Program-made: the position numbers and the translations under genes
Notes under the pieces: model-generated
Database searches by the model: none
The model's input: the letters and a program-made list of their open reading frames with translations, nothing else
Told to the model about the DNA's origin: nothing
Shown: positions 19,207 through 28,524 of the stretch, one piece after another
How positions within the stretch are numbered: position 1 is the first letter of the stretch
How the letters are laid out: every line of letters begins with the position of its first letter
NCBI GenBank assembly: GCA_905221605.1
Contig: CAJNDS010000346.1
Span: 1 to 64,000 of the forward strand
Source of the DNA: Symbiodinium natans
Taxonomy: Eukaryota > Sar > Dinophyceae > Suessiales > Symbiodiniaceae
Direction of reading: 5' to 3'
DNA: 64,000 nt

Positions 19207-19483
19207 CCATCAGTCTCTGAGCAGTTGGCCTGCAAGGCCCTGTGCACATGATCACATCAACTGGAAGCTTCCTGGCGGGTTCACTCACTTCAGCTATGGC
19301 TTCTTTTCTGTCCGGCGCGGACAGCGAGAAGGGAAACACAACAGAAACACAACAGGGCTAAGCTTGAACGCGCTGTCCCTGCATCCGTACACTGCTGGCG
19401 AGGCCAGGCCACACACTGTGCACTTTGCACTCTTTGCAAAGCAAAACTACCACTTCAGCTTTTCCAAGCCGTGTGAAGAGTAG
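19207..19483 (+). CDS. Open plus-strand frame, low support
   Basis: After the element the plus strand stays open about 90 codons to a TAG at 19483. It reads GGFTHFSYGFFSVRRGQREG, LSLNALSLHPYTAGEARP and FALFAKQNYHFSFSKPCEE. No splice sites or family support it beyond composition, and it could be chance. Confidence 0.25.
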
Positions 19484-19654
19484 GACCTGCACTGCTGGCC
19501 ATGCAAGAGTGTGCAATTTCAAAGGCTGCATATCAATAAACGGAGTCCATACTAGCACCGGTTCATGGCTTTTCCCTGCTTGTTGATCCTAAACCCTAAA
19601 CCCTACAGTAAACCCTACACCGGCTGCATCCGAAGCCCCAATGAAGCCCCGGGA

Positions 19655-19750
19655 GGGGGGTACCCAAATTTTGCACTTGGAGATTAGGAAAGTGGGCGGT
19701 CAGGGGGGTCCCCAAATTTTGCACTTTGAGATTGGGAAAGTGGGCGGACA
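19655..19750. repeat. 48-bp tandem duplication
   Basis: Two adjacent copies of GGGGGGTMCCCAAATTTTGC-type units; a short telomere block lies just upstream (19588-19615). Confidence 0.9.
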
Positions 19751-20114
19751 AGGTGGTCAAAACCACACCGAAAACCCCCATGTACGCCCCCCATCCCCCC
19801 TATATACCCCCCCATCTTGCGCGCCGACTTCCCCCGGGCCATTTGAGAAATGTGTTTTTCTGTGTAGTTTTGACCACCTGCATCAGCTTTGCAAGGACTA
19901 CACGTTTTCGCCTTTGAATCCTGTCTGAACCGAAACCCCAGAAAGCTTGACAGTCTTCTTTTATTCTCCTTGCACGACCTGTGATTTAGCCATTTAAGCC
20001 CTTTCGGCGCTCTCGAGTCCTGTGGACACTGCGACTCTAAGGTGCAATCTGCCTCTCTGAAGCTGGTTTGGGACTTTAGAAGGTTTATGGCCACAGGTTT
20101 GCATCTCTGAACCC

Positions 20115-20360
20115 TTAGTCCCAGCTCCCTGTCACCCCAAACCGCAGACCAATGCGAAAAAGGGAGTCCAAAAACCCTCGGATCTTCAGCTGCGCGCGCC
20201 TCCACACCACTCCACCAAGAATGCCACCCATGACAAGTGCCAGCACAAGCACCGCTTGAAGCCTCCAATTCCCAATAGCTTGCGGCTTACGCTTTTTTTG
20301 GGGCACCGGTGCAGGCTCAACGACAGCTGCAGTGGAGGATGCACCATGTCTGTGCGGGGC
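20115..20360 (-). CDS. C-terminal exon of a single-pass membrane protein
   Basis: The minus strand reads VPQKKRKPQAIGNW, then RLQAVLVLALVMGGILGGVV as a transmembrane helix, then WRRAQLKIRGFLDSLF and RFGVTGSWD to a TAA at 20115. Basic residues flank both sides of the helix; the short tail after it is amphipathic. An acceptor is available at CCACTGCAG|. Upstream sequence is open in another frame (MLRVAGKIGFEQGSVLCWL), so the join to earlier exons is unresolved. The protein is not recognised. Confidence 0.55.
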   Translation of the reverse strand, partial: APHRHGASSTAAVVEPAPVPQKKRKPQAIGNWRLQAVLVLALVMGGILGGVVWRRAQLKIRGFLDSLFRIGLRFGVTGSWD

Positions 20361-20559
20361 TTGACACAAGTAGATACCGGGATATTTTCATTCTGTTTGC
20401 TGGTGCTTGCTTGCCCTGAGCGCGGGGTGCAGCGTGTCGGCCTGCATTTCTGGAGGCATGCAACAAGCCAGCACAAAACACTGCCTTGCTCAAAGCCAAT
20501 TTTTCCAGCAACACGCAACATGCAGCATGCTTGCTTGTAACTGCGCTTCCCCTGAAAAT

Positions 20560-20662
20560 GGGGGTTTCCGAACTTAGGGGTACCTTATTGGGGTCCTTAT
20601 TATTAGGGACTCCTACTATTTGGGGGTCTATTTTTTGGGTCCCCTATTTTCGTCAACCCCCA
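20560..20662. mobile_element. 100-bp inverted-repeat element, copy 5
   Basis: Close to the family consensus: GGGGGTTTCCGAACTTAGGG to CTATTTTCGTCAACCCCC. Confidence 0.9.
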
Positions 20663-20746
20663 AACGTCCTTGGCTCCACACCTCAACTGCGACAGTGACA
20701 GTGCTTCGTCTTCCACCCGCTGGGCGGGCAAGACACCTCGGCGACA

Positions 20747-20837
20747 TGGGGGTTCAAGATGTTAAGGTGAACCTTATTGGGGTGCTTGTGATTAAGGAAT
20801 CCTACCATTTAGGGGTTCCCCATTTTCGTCAACCCCC
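20747..20837. mobile_element. 100-bp inverted-repeat element, copy 6 (about 90 bp)
   Basis: GGGGGTTCAAGATGTTAAGG to CCATTTTCGTCAACCCCC. Same orientation as copy 5; the 84 bp between them is open on the minus strand. Confidence 0.85.
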
Positions 20838-20921
20838 TTTTCACAAACCCGCCTCTCATCGACCCTCGAACCCGTACTCTCGCATTGGAAACGGACGACT
20901 GTTCGAGGTTTGGAGATCGGA

Positions 20922-21137
20922 AACCCTAAGCCCTAAACCCTAAACCCTAAATTGCTAAACCCTAAACCCTAAACCCTAAACTCGTTTTGCAGCCCCGTGA
21001 GCATGGAAGGCCTGGAGCGATCTACGGGGTCTGGGAGCTGGAAATCGATGCACCCCAAACCCAAAACCCTAAACCCTAAACCCTAACCCCTAACCCCTTA
21101 ACCCAAACCCCTAAACCCTAAACCCAAACCCTAAACC
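20922..21137. repeat. Two telomere blocks (CCCTAAA)
   Basis: Blocks at 20922-20985 and 21055-21137 are separated by about 70 bp of other sequence. Confidence 0.9.
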
Positions 21138-21316
21138 CATAGGGATGGAGCCATGGGGCTCAGAACGAAAGATCGGGAAAGAAGCGTCTTCTGGCAGAGC
21201 AGGCTCTGCGCATTGGAACCAAAGGCTCTGTTGGTCGTTCTACGGCTTTCGTGACAAGGAGAGATTGAAAACCCCGGGAGAAAAGCCGAAATATTTGGAA
21301 CTGCTCTCCTGCAAAC

Positions 21317-21425
21317 CCGCCTCTTACAATCCCTGGACCAAAGCTTGTGCCGCGACTTCGTCCGTGGCTGAGCTGACGGCATGCGATCAACGTCAGCAGC
21401 ATCAGCAGCGGCCTCAAGAGATGCA
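21317..21425 (-). CDS. Candidate exon
   Basis: After TCTTGAG| the minus strand reads AAADAADVDRMPSAQPRTKS then RHKLWSRDCKRR and stops at CGG|GTTTGC, a possible GT donor. It lies downstream of, and in line with, the gene at 21734-23240 and could belong to it. The plus strand is open here too (GFRDKERLKTPGEKPK), so the strand rests on context. Confidence 0.3.
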
Positions 21426-21632
21426 GCGTAAAGCCATGTAACAGTGCTTAGTAGGGATGATAATGGGGGGAGTGTGTTATAACCCCTATTAAAGACTGAT
21501 GGTATAAGGGGAGTTCCAAGATGACTGCGCACTTGCAGCTGGGTCCCCAGCCAGTATGCAAAGCAAACGACAGGAAACAGCATGCCCCCGACGCACTTGA
21601 AGTCTCTGGCTGCCTGTGCAGGACTGGGAGGA

Positions 21633-21660
21633 ACACACACACACACACACACACACACAA
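21633..21660. repeat. AC dinucleotide run
   Basis: Fourteen AC units. Confidence 0.95.
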
Positions 21661-21733
21661 AGGAACAATGCAGGGAATGCAAGGTCCCAGGGGTGATGTC
21701 AAGTGTGGGCGGCGAGTAGTGAATGTACCTTAC

Positions 21734-23240
21734 CCTCACGCTTCCAAGAACCGCGCGTGCCCGGCCCAGCGCCTCGTAGAGAAGGAGCAGCATGTCACTG
21801 CGGAAAGCTTGGGCCAGATGCCCCTGCAGGGTTCCGCGCTTTCACATCGTTTGAAGGCTGAAAGCTTGACAAGGTGATAAGACACCTGTGAGACTCTAGA
21901 GACTGAAAGCTTGTAGGTTGTTCAAGGCTTTGGCTTGCAGAATTTTTTGGGCTGGGCACCCGACTCGTGATTCACCTGAGCCCTGTATTCATTTTCTCGC
22001 GGAGAGCCTGCTGCAGCCATTGCACCAGTTGTCGCGGCCTTGGTCTCAGGCTGCACTACCAGTACAGCACAGTACCAAAACCGACTGCAGCACGGACTTC
22101 CGAACGTTTCAAACTTCGTACTGCATCGTACTCCCATGTTGGCAGTTGATCATCTGTGGTACCCTCAGTGCGGCGCAGATACTTCTGAGCTTCTCGGGGC
22201 ACTGCAGGTACGAGAGTCCTTGAACATTGAGGCATCTCAACTTAACTTCTTGCAACCAGCAAGACCGCAGCTCAAAGACAACAATCCCTAAACCCTGAAC
22301 CTTAATCCCTAAACCTGAACCCTAAACCCTAAACCGTAAACCCTAAAGTTGCATGGCCATGCAAGGAGAGCCGTGGGCTCCAGTCAACATCATAAGCACG
22401 AAGATTCAATTTCAACAAACTGGCCGCCAGCACCTCTCGTAGAAGTGCAGCATGTTGTCCTAAGAGAACAACGTGTGCATGCTTAACGTCATTGAACGTC
22501 TCTCATCACATTATCGCATCTAGCCGTGTGTAGTCATTGGTTGGGGCTTTTGAGACACTTTCACATCATCAGAAAACCTGAGAATGTGGCCCCAGCCAGG
22601 CTTGGCACATCCCCAAGCGCAGCGGCACGCCTTCATCGCGCACATGGAAGTCGTGTGTTTCCAAAGCGCGCGAACATGAGTGTGGAAGACCCATTGTACG
22701 GCTGCGCACGGGACTGAGTGGGTGCAAGGATCCATCAGAACGGACCCCGGAACCAGCCAGCAAAGCCTTCGTGGGAAAAGGCAACAACCATCATTCAGGC
22801 AGTGGCAATCTGGGTGGCGCAGCCAGCAAGAATGCATTGCCTCGCCAGAGAATGGGAGATGGGTTGCAAGACTGAGCAATGTGAAACCAGATACCGTTGA
22901 AGTTGAGCACAGTCCGTATCGCATTTGTCATGGAGCATGCCCTATTACCGTAAGAGGCTGGCAAAGCATAACATATTAAGCTGGACACTACCTTCCTCAA
23001 GGCAAGACTGCCGCACGGCAATCTGGTTCAACGGATGAGCATCATGGGACCTTCCCAATCATCCATAAGAATATCCTCCTAAACCCCAAACCCTAAACCC
23101 TAAACCCTAAACCCCTAAACCCTAAACGAGTCATCCATAAGGCTGCCTGCCAGGAAGGCCAGGATAAGAATGGACCGAAGTGGTCTTCTTCGCAAGTTCA
23201 CTGGCCTCGGAAGCGGCCACGATTTGTGGGCGAGCTTCAA
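21734..23240 (-). CDS. Multi-exon gene, LRR-like segment, unrecognised
   Basis: Exons were read by frame and splice sites. One at 23147-23240 reads VEARPQIVAASEASELAKKT then SVHSYPGLPG. One near 22900-22970 reads ASYGNRACSMTNAIRTVLNF. One near 22350-22460 reads HAALLREVLAASLLKLNLRA then DVDWSPRLSLHG. One at 22163-22287 reads VVFELRSCWLQEVKLRCLN then LSYLQCPEKLRSICAALR. One at 21976-22050 reads PETKAATTGAMAAAGSPREN and ends CAG|GTGAAT. One at 21734-21797 reads DMLLLLYEALGRARAVLGSV and ends GAGG|GTAAGG. The 22163-22287 and 21976-22050 exons join in phase. The intron between the 22350 and 22287 exons is essentially a telomere block whose TTTAG| is the acceptor. The spacing of Leu in the 22.2-kb exon suggests a leucine-rich repeat, but this is not proven. 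Confidence 0.5.
22288..22346. repeat. Telomere block acting as an intron
   Basis: About eight CCCTAAA/CCTGAAC units between two minus-strand exons; the exon at 22287 starts right after TTTAG|. Confidence 0.9.
23059..23141. repeat. Telomere block flanked by an 11-bp direct repeat
   Basis: TCATCCATAAG occurs at 23059-23069 and again at 23131-23141. Between the copies lie a short AATATCCT stretch and a CCCTAAA block (about 23080-23128). The repeats resemble a target-site duplication. Confidence 0.8.
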
Positions 23241-23249
23241 CTATTGTAT

Positions 23250-23345
23250 GTACGGTTTAGGGTTTAGGGTTTAGGGTTTAGGGTTTAGGGTTTAGGGTTT
23301 AGGGTTTAGGGTTTAGGGTTTAGGGTTTAGGGTTTAGGGTTTTGT
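23250..23345. repeat. Telomere block (TTTAGGG), 13 perfect units
   Basis: A clean array, opposite in orientation to the block at 23080, followed by a GTATGTACG-type microsatellite to about 23395. Confidence 0.97.
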
Positions 23346-23399
23346 TTGTACGTGTGTATGTACGTATGTATGTATGTTATGCATGCACGCATGCATTTG

Positions 23400-23800
23400 G
23401 CTGCAATCAATGGCTTACGCTGATTCTCGCAGCTGGGTGCAGGCTCATTTGTTGATTCTAGTGGATTCTCCAAGTCCACTCGGGTACGGCCACTCCCCCG
23501 CGAAGTGATGGTGGCACTCCGATCTGTGCCGTGGGTCCGGAACTGCGGCATCCAAGCGCAGCATGGCAAGTGCAAAAGAGCAAATGCCCCAAAACTGCAG
23601 AATGATCCGAGAGGCAAGACGTGCCGACGCGAACGTAACAGTGCAGGTCCAAACGCCGGGGTGCCCCGCCGTACCAGCACCAGCGCTGGTACCTACTCGG
23701 GTTTGAGGTCAGCTGGGAACCATTTTGCAGTGGCCATGTTGCTGAAAGCCCGAGGAATTGAAGCAACTTCAAGTCAAACCAGTAAACAATTGTGAAGTTC
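23400..23800. other. Probably coding, strand unresolved
   Basis: The minus strand reads GRTRVDLENPLESTNEPAPS and LHCYVRVGTSCLSDHSA. The plus strand reads KCKRANAPKLQNDPRGKTCR and NHFAVAMLLKARGIEATSS to a stop at 23795. Both are open for 90 or more codons. I cannot choose. Confidence 0.3.
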
Positions 23801-24107
23801 CAATGCAAGCTTCGAATTAATTCGCGGCTGCCATTGCCATCAGAGGTTCCATAGCATGCTCCCCCCCCGTTTTCCCGCCTTTTCTAGTCAAGGGTCCAAG
23901 GTGCTGGGACTTGATTCCTAAGAACCCCACCGGACCCTCGAAAGAATTTCTCTCGGGACGCCCGACGACCCCCCAGAACCCCTATAACGATGTCCCAAAA
24001 AAAATACTGTTGGTCAAGACACAAGAAACTTCAAACGGACAAAAGCTCTCAACTCTCCAATTCCTAAATGAACCGAAATTTGGCCTGAAGGAGTTTGCCC
24101 TAGCCCC

Positions 24108-24364
24108 TAAACCCTAAACCCTAAACCCTAAACGCAACCGGGCGTTCCAGATTCTCGGGAGCCCGGGCGAGGCGGTCGACGCGCAGCGGTTTACCATGAA
24201 AAGCAACAAGGGCAGGAACGCACTCCACGCACAAAAACGGCATAAACAACTGGTGAGTTCTGTCAATTAGGAGTCCTGTTCACCCTAAACCCTAAACCCT
24301 AAACCCTAAACCCTAAACCCTAAACCCTAAACCCTAAACCCTAAACGCTAAACCCTAAACCCTG
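24108..24364. repeat. Two telomere blocks (CCCTAAA)
   Basis: A short block at 24108-24135 and one of about 12 units at 24282-24364, with about 145 bp between that I cannot assign. Confidence 0.95.
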
Positions 24365-24468
24365 GATACTAAGAGCCGCTTGAGAATGGTAGGTTTCTCC
24401 CCAAAAAAAGGACCCTAACTTTAGAGAATCTAACAAACCGTGCCGGCCGCACACTGACAAGTATGTGA

Positions 24469-24597
24469 CTAATAATAACAAGAATAAGAATAAGAATAAG
24501 AATAAGAATAAGAATAAGAGTAAGAGTAAGAATAAGAATAAGAATAAGAGTAAGAGTAAGAGTAAGAGTAAGAGTAAGAATAAGAATAAGAACAAGA
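24469..24597. repeat. AATAAG/AGTAAG hexanucleotide array
   Basis: About 21 units with alternating A/G variants. Confidence 0.95.
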
Positions 24598-24794
24598 ACG
24601 GTCCGACAATTAGGATTCTAGCAGTAATTAGGATTGTTTCGGTATCCTACCAGACAACTGCAAACATGCCGGCCGCACGCAGACAATGGTCAGTGGCATG
24701 GCTAAGGCCCAGGAGTAGATGGTCACCGGGGCAAGGACAGCCAGGAGCCTGGCATGGTCAGCAGCCCCCCACCTCCCCCCCGCCATTTTTGGGG

Positions 24795-24941
24795 GGTTTC
24801 GGGTTTAGGGTTGAGGGTTTGGGGTTTGGGGTTTGGGGTTTGGGGTTTGGGGTTTGGGGTTTGGGGTTTGGGGTTTGGGGATTCCGAAATTTTAGGGGGT
24901 ACCTTATTGGGGTTCTTGGATCCTACTATTTGGGGGTCTCT
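24795..24941. repeat. GGGGTTT array fused to a truncated 100-bp element
   Basis: About ten TTTGGGG units (24810-24880) run straight into GGGGATTCCGAAATTTTAGG. This is the start of a family element that ends after GGGGGTCTCTTCC (about 24941), missing its right end. Confidence 0.85.
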
Positions 24942-25110
24942 TCCTTCGGCACAAGCTCGCAAACCCAAACACACAGAAATGCAAAGTCGACCATGGAAAA
25001 GGTTAGCTAGCGACTGACTGAACCATCGGCATGCTCCCGGATTTTACTTTCCGATGAGCCAAATCGAATGCCCTAGACACGTTTGTTGATTTCACACAGT
25101 AGGTTGCAGA

Positions 25111-25872
25111 TGTCAAGTTTTCCTCGCGGGAAAATTCTGAGCAACAATAAAAAAGCTCGCGGCTATCGGTGCAACACGACACAACGTGTCACACTTGTTG
25201 GCGGCATTGATGTGGTACATGCTCACGCACGGCTCATAGCACAGAGGTTGCTTGGAGCTGGGAGCTAGGTACATGCACGAACGGAAAACTTCAAGGGAAT
25301 GAAAATAGATTTGTGGGGAAGGATGTGAGTTGAGATGAGTTGCATCAACAAGACCTGCTACAGTGCGGGTGCGTTTGCACAGAGCTTGGGGTGAAGGGGC
25401 ATCGTTGTTGGCGAGGACCCCCAACATGGCCCGACCCCACCACACACTACATCACATGATCGCGTGCCAGTCGTCGCTGTACAGCGATTTCAGAGACACA
25501 CAGGACAGTTGCCCCTGCAAAAAAGAGCAACGAGCTCAGAAAGCATGCGCATGTGGGTTCATAAGTCGCCGCAGTCCCAATTGGTCGGGGCGTGGTCAGC
25601 ACAACCAATTTGGAATCTGCATCGAAAAACATCTCGCAGAACCGGTTGTTTGCTATCAAAGCTGTCACACATACACAGCGAGACGCAGACAGACAGAGAG
25701 ACAGAGACAGCGACAGACAGAGGGACCGACAGAGACCCGGGCGATTGCACAACGAAAACACAGTGGGAGCCCACCTAACAAAAGACCGGGAATGTCGGTG
25801 CTGCGAACGATCTTCCGGAAAACCTGCATCACCTCCAAATCTCTGTACGGCAGTTTGCAAACCCTTCTGCAA
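25111..25872 (-). CDS. Three-exon gene, unrecognised
   Basis: The first exon read (about 25770-25860) begins at a telomere-block acceptor and reads LQTAVQRFGGDAGFPEDRSQ. A GTCTCTGTCTGTCTG microsatellite then forms a polypyrimidine tract ending GTGTGACAG|. The next exon (25455-25662) reads LIANNRFCEMFFDADSKLVV, LTTPRPIGTAATYEPTCACF, FFAGATVLCVSEIAV and QRRLARDH, with donor CAT|GTGATG. The last exon (to a TGA just below 25113) reads MLGVLANNDAPSPQALCKR, then PQIYFHSLEVFRSCMYLA, YEPCVSMYHINAANKC and APIAASFFIVAQNFPARKT. Length and composition are convincing; the family is not recognised. Phase between the last two exons was not proven. Confidence 0.5.
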
Positions 25873-25875
25873 AGC

Positions 25876-25985
25876 CCTAAACCCTAACCCTAAACCCCAA
25901 ACCCTAAACCCTAAACCCTAAACCCTAAACCCTAAACCCTAAACCCTAAACCCTAAACCCTAAACCCTAAACCCTAAACCCTAAA
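25876..25985. repeat. Telomere block (CCCTAAA), about 15 units
   Basis: Upstream (in minus-strand sense) of the first exon of the 25.1-25.9 kb gene; its TTTAG could serve as the acceptor. Confidence 0.97.
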
Positions 25986-26067
25986 AATGCAAAGCAAGCA
26001 GGGTTCACGCGAAGCCCGAGGCTGCTCGCACCTGGGCAGCGAGGGTGTTCCCCACTTGAGGCACATG

Positions 26068-26246
26068 TGGGGGTTTACGAAAATCAGGGACCCTTAATAT
26101 AGGGTTTAGGGTTTAGGGTTTAGGGTTTAGGGTTTAGGGTTTAGGGTTTAGGGTTTAGGGTTTAGGGTTTAGGGACCCCCAAATAGTAGGGTTCCTGTCT
26201 AATCAGGACCCCAGGAAGGTACCCCCATTGTCGTAAAGTCCCCTTG
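26068..26246. mobile_element. 100-bp element split by a telomere array
   Basis: The left part GGGGGTTTACGAAAATCAGG...CCTTAATATAGGG and the right part GGGACCCCCAAATAGTAGGG...ATTGTCGTAAAGTCCCC together make one full element. Between them (about 26101-26174) are ten perfect TTTAGGG units. Other copies read straight across this point (for example ccaatatagagccccc in the copy at 28155). Confidence 0.95.
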
Positions 26247-26296
26247 CAACCCCTCAACCTTTTCAGGAAACCTTCCTCAGCAAATCCGCCAGGCCC

Positions 26297-26521
26297 CAAA
26301 ACCCTAAACCCTAAACCCTAAACCCTAAACCCTAAACCCTAAACCCTAAACCCTAAACCCTAAACCGGAGCCCAGCGCCACCGACACAGCTACGGCCCCA
26401 GCCGACTCCCAGAGTGGGCAAGGAAGCCGAACACCCTGGGACTTCGGAGCTTCTCCTGGTGATCCGTGCAGTTTAAGGGTTTAGGGTTTAGGGTTTAGGG
26501 TTTAGGGGTTAGGGGTTAGGG
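26297..26521. repeat. Telomere blocks facing away from a 100-bp segment
   Basis: CCCTAAA at 26297-26364 and TTTAGGG at 26472-26521. The segment between is open on both strands (minus: EKLRSPRVFGFLAHSGSRLG, ending at GGGGCC|GTAGCT). Confidence 0.95.
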
Positions 26522-26523
26522 GA

Positions 26524-27330
26524 TTGTGGAGGCCAGACAAAACCCTGAGATGCAAGGGGGGTACGTATGGCAGTTGGCCTTACATAGGTAGCGTCTTCTC
26601 CCACCGGATGCTACTAACAACTCTACCAGCAAGTATCGCTGTTGGCATCAGGATGCGATCAGGTCCAAACCTCACCTTCATGAGCTCAAAGAATCCACTA
26701 CCTCTAGTCGTTGAGTTCGAAGGACCGGAGAGGAGGGAGGAACAAGTCACAGCACAGGCAAGTTAGGGAAGGAAGGGAAAGCAGCTTGCAGTGGCAGGCA
26801 GACAGGGATGCGGGTAGCACTGGAAAAGAGGGGCTTGGTGCGGACTGAAAGGGCTTCTCAAACGTAGAGGGGTTGCGCAACAGCATGGGCAAGAGTGGGC
26901 ATCTCCAGACGGCCGCAAGCCAAGCTGCCCGCAACTACAGGTGACCCTGTTAGAGGCTGGCAAGACCATTGTCCAGGTTACTGGGATGAGGCATTTTTGT
27001 TTTGGTCTGCAGTCGCTGAGCTGTCGATCCACAGCTACGGGATCGGGATCTACTACATCCGAAGCCTGAACCCTGGAATCCATCACGATGCATTGTTGAT
27101 GCCTTCATCTGCCGAGAAGACGGTGAAGGCATACTGACGAAGTGCCAGGGCCGCGATTGCCGACACGGCAGCTCCTGCACATCAGACCCTGCCAGCATGA
27201 CTCAAGGCATCCACGGGTATGTACTTGCCATGCAGATGCAGGAGAAACCGAAAACCAACGCAGGAGACTGCAAGGCCTGCCAGAACCCACATACCTGCTT
27301 GTTGCTGCCGCTGCAGCACCGCCTCGCCAG
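26524..27330. other. Probably coding region, strand unresolved
   Basis: The plus strand has several attractive stretches: PLPLVVEFEGPERREEQVTA ending CAG|GCAAGT, and CQGRDCRHGSSCTSDPAS with DCKACQNPHTC. The minus strand is also open (FLLHLHGKYIPVDALSHAGR; MMDSRVQASDVVDPDPVAVD). The neighbouring exons on both sides favour the minus strand. I leave it open. Confidence 0.3.
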
Positions 27331-28085
27331 CTGCCAGTGAACTTTCAGAGGCAGCCCATCTACGAGGACGTCGACCCAAGAAATCATCCATGAGTTATTG
27401 CGTAAAGCTTCAGGCAACTCAGAAATGGGATACACTCCGCCATGGTCATGTTGATAGCCATCGTTGGAAGTTGCCTCCGGTGACAACGTGGGGCGAACGC
27501 AAGCCTGAGTTGTTCTTGGGCTTGCGGAAGCGGGATGATGAGAGGACGACTTTTAGGGCTTCGAGGTTAGGCTCTACAGCTCTGGCGATTACGGCCGCTG
27601 GGGGTTGATGAGGTCTTTCGGTTATTAAAGAAGCCAGAATATAGACAAGTCAGGCAGATGTGAGGATGTTTGACTGCGACCCAGAGGCAAGCTTCTCGGA
27701 GGATGACCAACTGGCGGCGTGCAAACGTCTCCAAGACACCATCGGCTAGGTTTTCCATGGTGCTGGTGGGATGTGGATTTGCAAGGTTTTCAGTAGCAAG
27801 ACAACAAAAAAGTCGTAGCCACCACGTGCACAACCAGAATTTTCCCGGGAGATGGATGTATACACTAGCAGTTGAAGCTGTTGCCCATCAGTATCACGTA
27901 GGGACGACAAACAACATGCAACGACTTGACTCCAAGTATGCTGGCTCCCTGTCTCTCTCTGTCTCTCTCACGCAGACAGACACACACTTGTCGCCCTCTC
28001 TGCTCCCAGTGCAACAAGGGCCTCTGGGCAACGAGCTCATCGTTCATGGCCAGGGCAAACATCACGCTGCCAGATACCTGCAGGC
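27330..28085 (-). CDS. Candidate exons of an unrecognised minus-strand gene
   Basis: The stretch 27330-27486 reads HGGVYPISELPEALRNNSWM then ISWVDVLVDGLPLKVHWQLA. The stretch 27490-27605 reads AVIARAVEPNLEALKVVLSS, RFRKPKNNSGLRSPHVVTG. The stretch 27640-27790 starts at CACCATGG and reads MENLADGVLETFARRQLVIL then REACLWVAVKHPHICLTCLY. The stretch 27985-28085, after GCCTGCAG|, reads VSGSVMFALAMNDELVAQRP. Composition is strongly protein-like. Joins were not established and the family is unknown. The plus strand is also open in part (27412-27608). Confidence 0.35.
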
Positions 28086-28154
28086 AGGCCGGGTGAAGCA
28101 CGCTGCTGCAGGCCAGGAGGGTCTGAACGCGATGTGGTGAAATATGACATTCAT

Positions 28155-28315
28155 ATGGGGGTTTACGAAAAGAAGGGGACCCCAATATAGAGCCCCCAAT
28201 ACTAGGATTCCCTTAAAATAAGGACCCGAATAAGGTCCCCCTAATGTCGGAAACCCTAAACCCTAAACCCTGAACCCTAAACCCTGAACCCTAAACCCTA
28301 AACCCTAAACCCTAA
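28155..28315. mobile_element. 100-bp element followed directly by a telomere block
   Basis: An intact element (GGGGGTTTACGAAAAGAAGG to TGTCGGAAACC, 28155-28255) is continued by CCCTAAA units to about 28315. A 13-base word ATGACATTCATAT (28144-28156) recurs inverted at 28338-28350, bracketing the pair. Confidence 0.85.
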
Positions 28316-28440
28316 TTAAACCCATAGGGACCCAAATATGAATGTCATGATTCTGAGGGGCACCCCGGCCACAGCGGCCACCACACCAAGGCCCACCAGC
28401 AACGACCGAATGTCACGGTACGCTGGCGTGGTCCTGCAGA

Positions 28441-28520
28441 GGGTTTAGGGTTTAGGGTATAGGGTTTAGGGTTTAGGGTTTAGGGGTTTAGAGGTTTAGG
28501 GGTTTAGGGGTTTAGGGGTT
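28441..28520. repeat. Telomere block (TTTAGGG and TTTAGGGG variants)
   Basis: About ten units, the right half with an extra G. Confidence 0.95.
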
Positions 28521-28524
28521 CAGC

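Noticed and set aside
23131-23248. Plus-strand exon reading ESSIRLPARKARIRMDRSGL
   Set aside because: The minus strand of the same DNA reads equally well (VEARPQIVAASEASELAKKT), has usable splice sites and lies in line with a minus-strand gene.
25988-26470. Plus-strand exons such as EPSATDTATAPADSQSGQGS
   Set aside because: Minus-strand readings with CAG|GTGCGA and CC|GTAGCT donors fit the neighbouring minus-strand gene better; short open stretches occur by chance on both strands.
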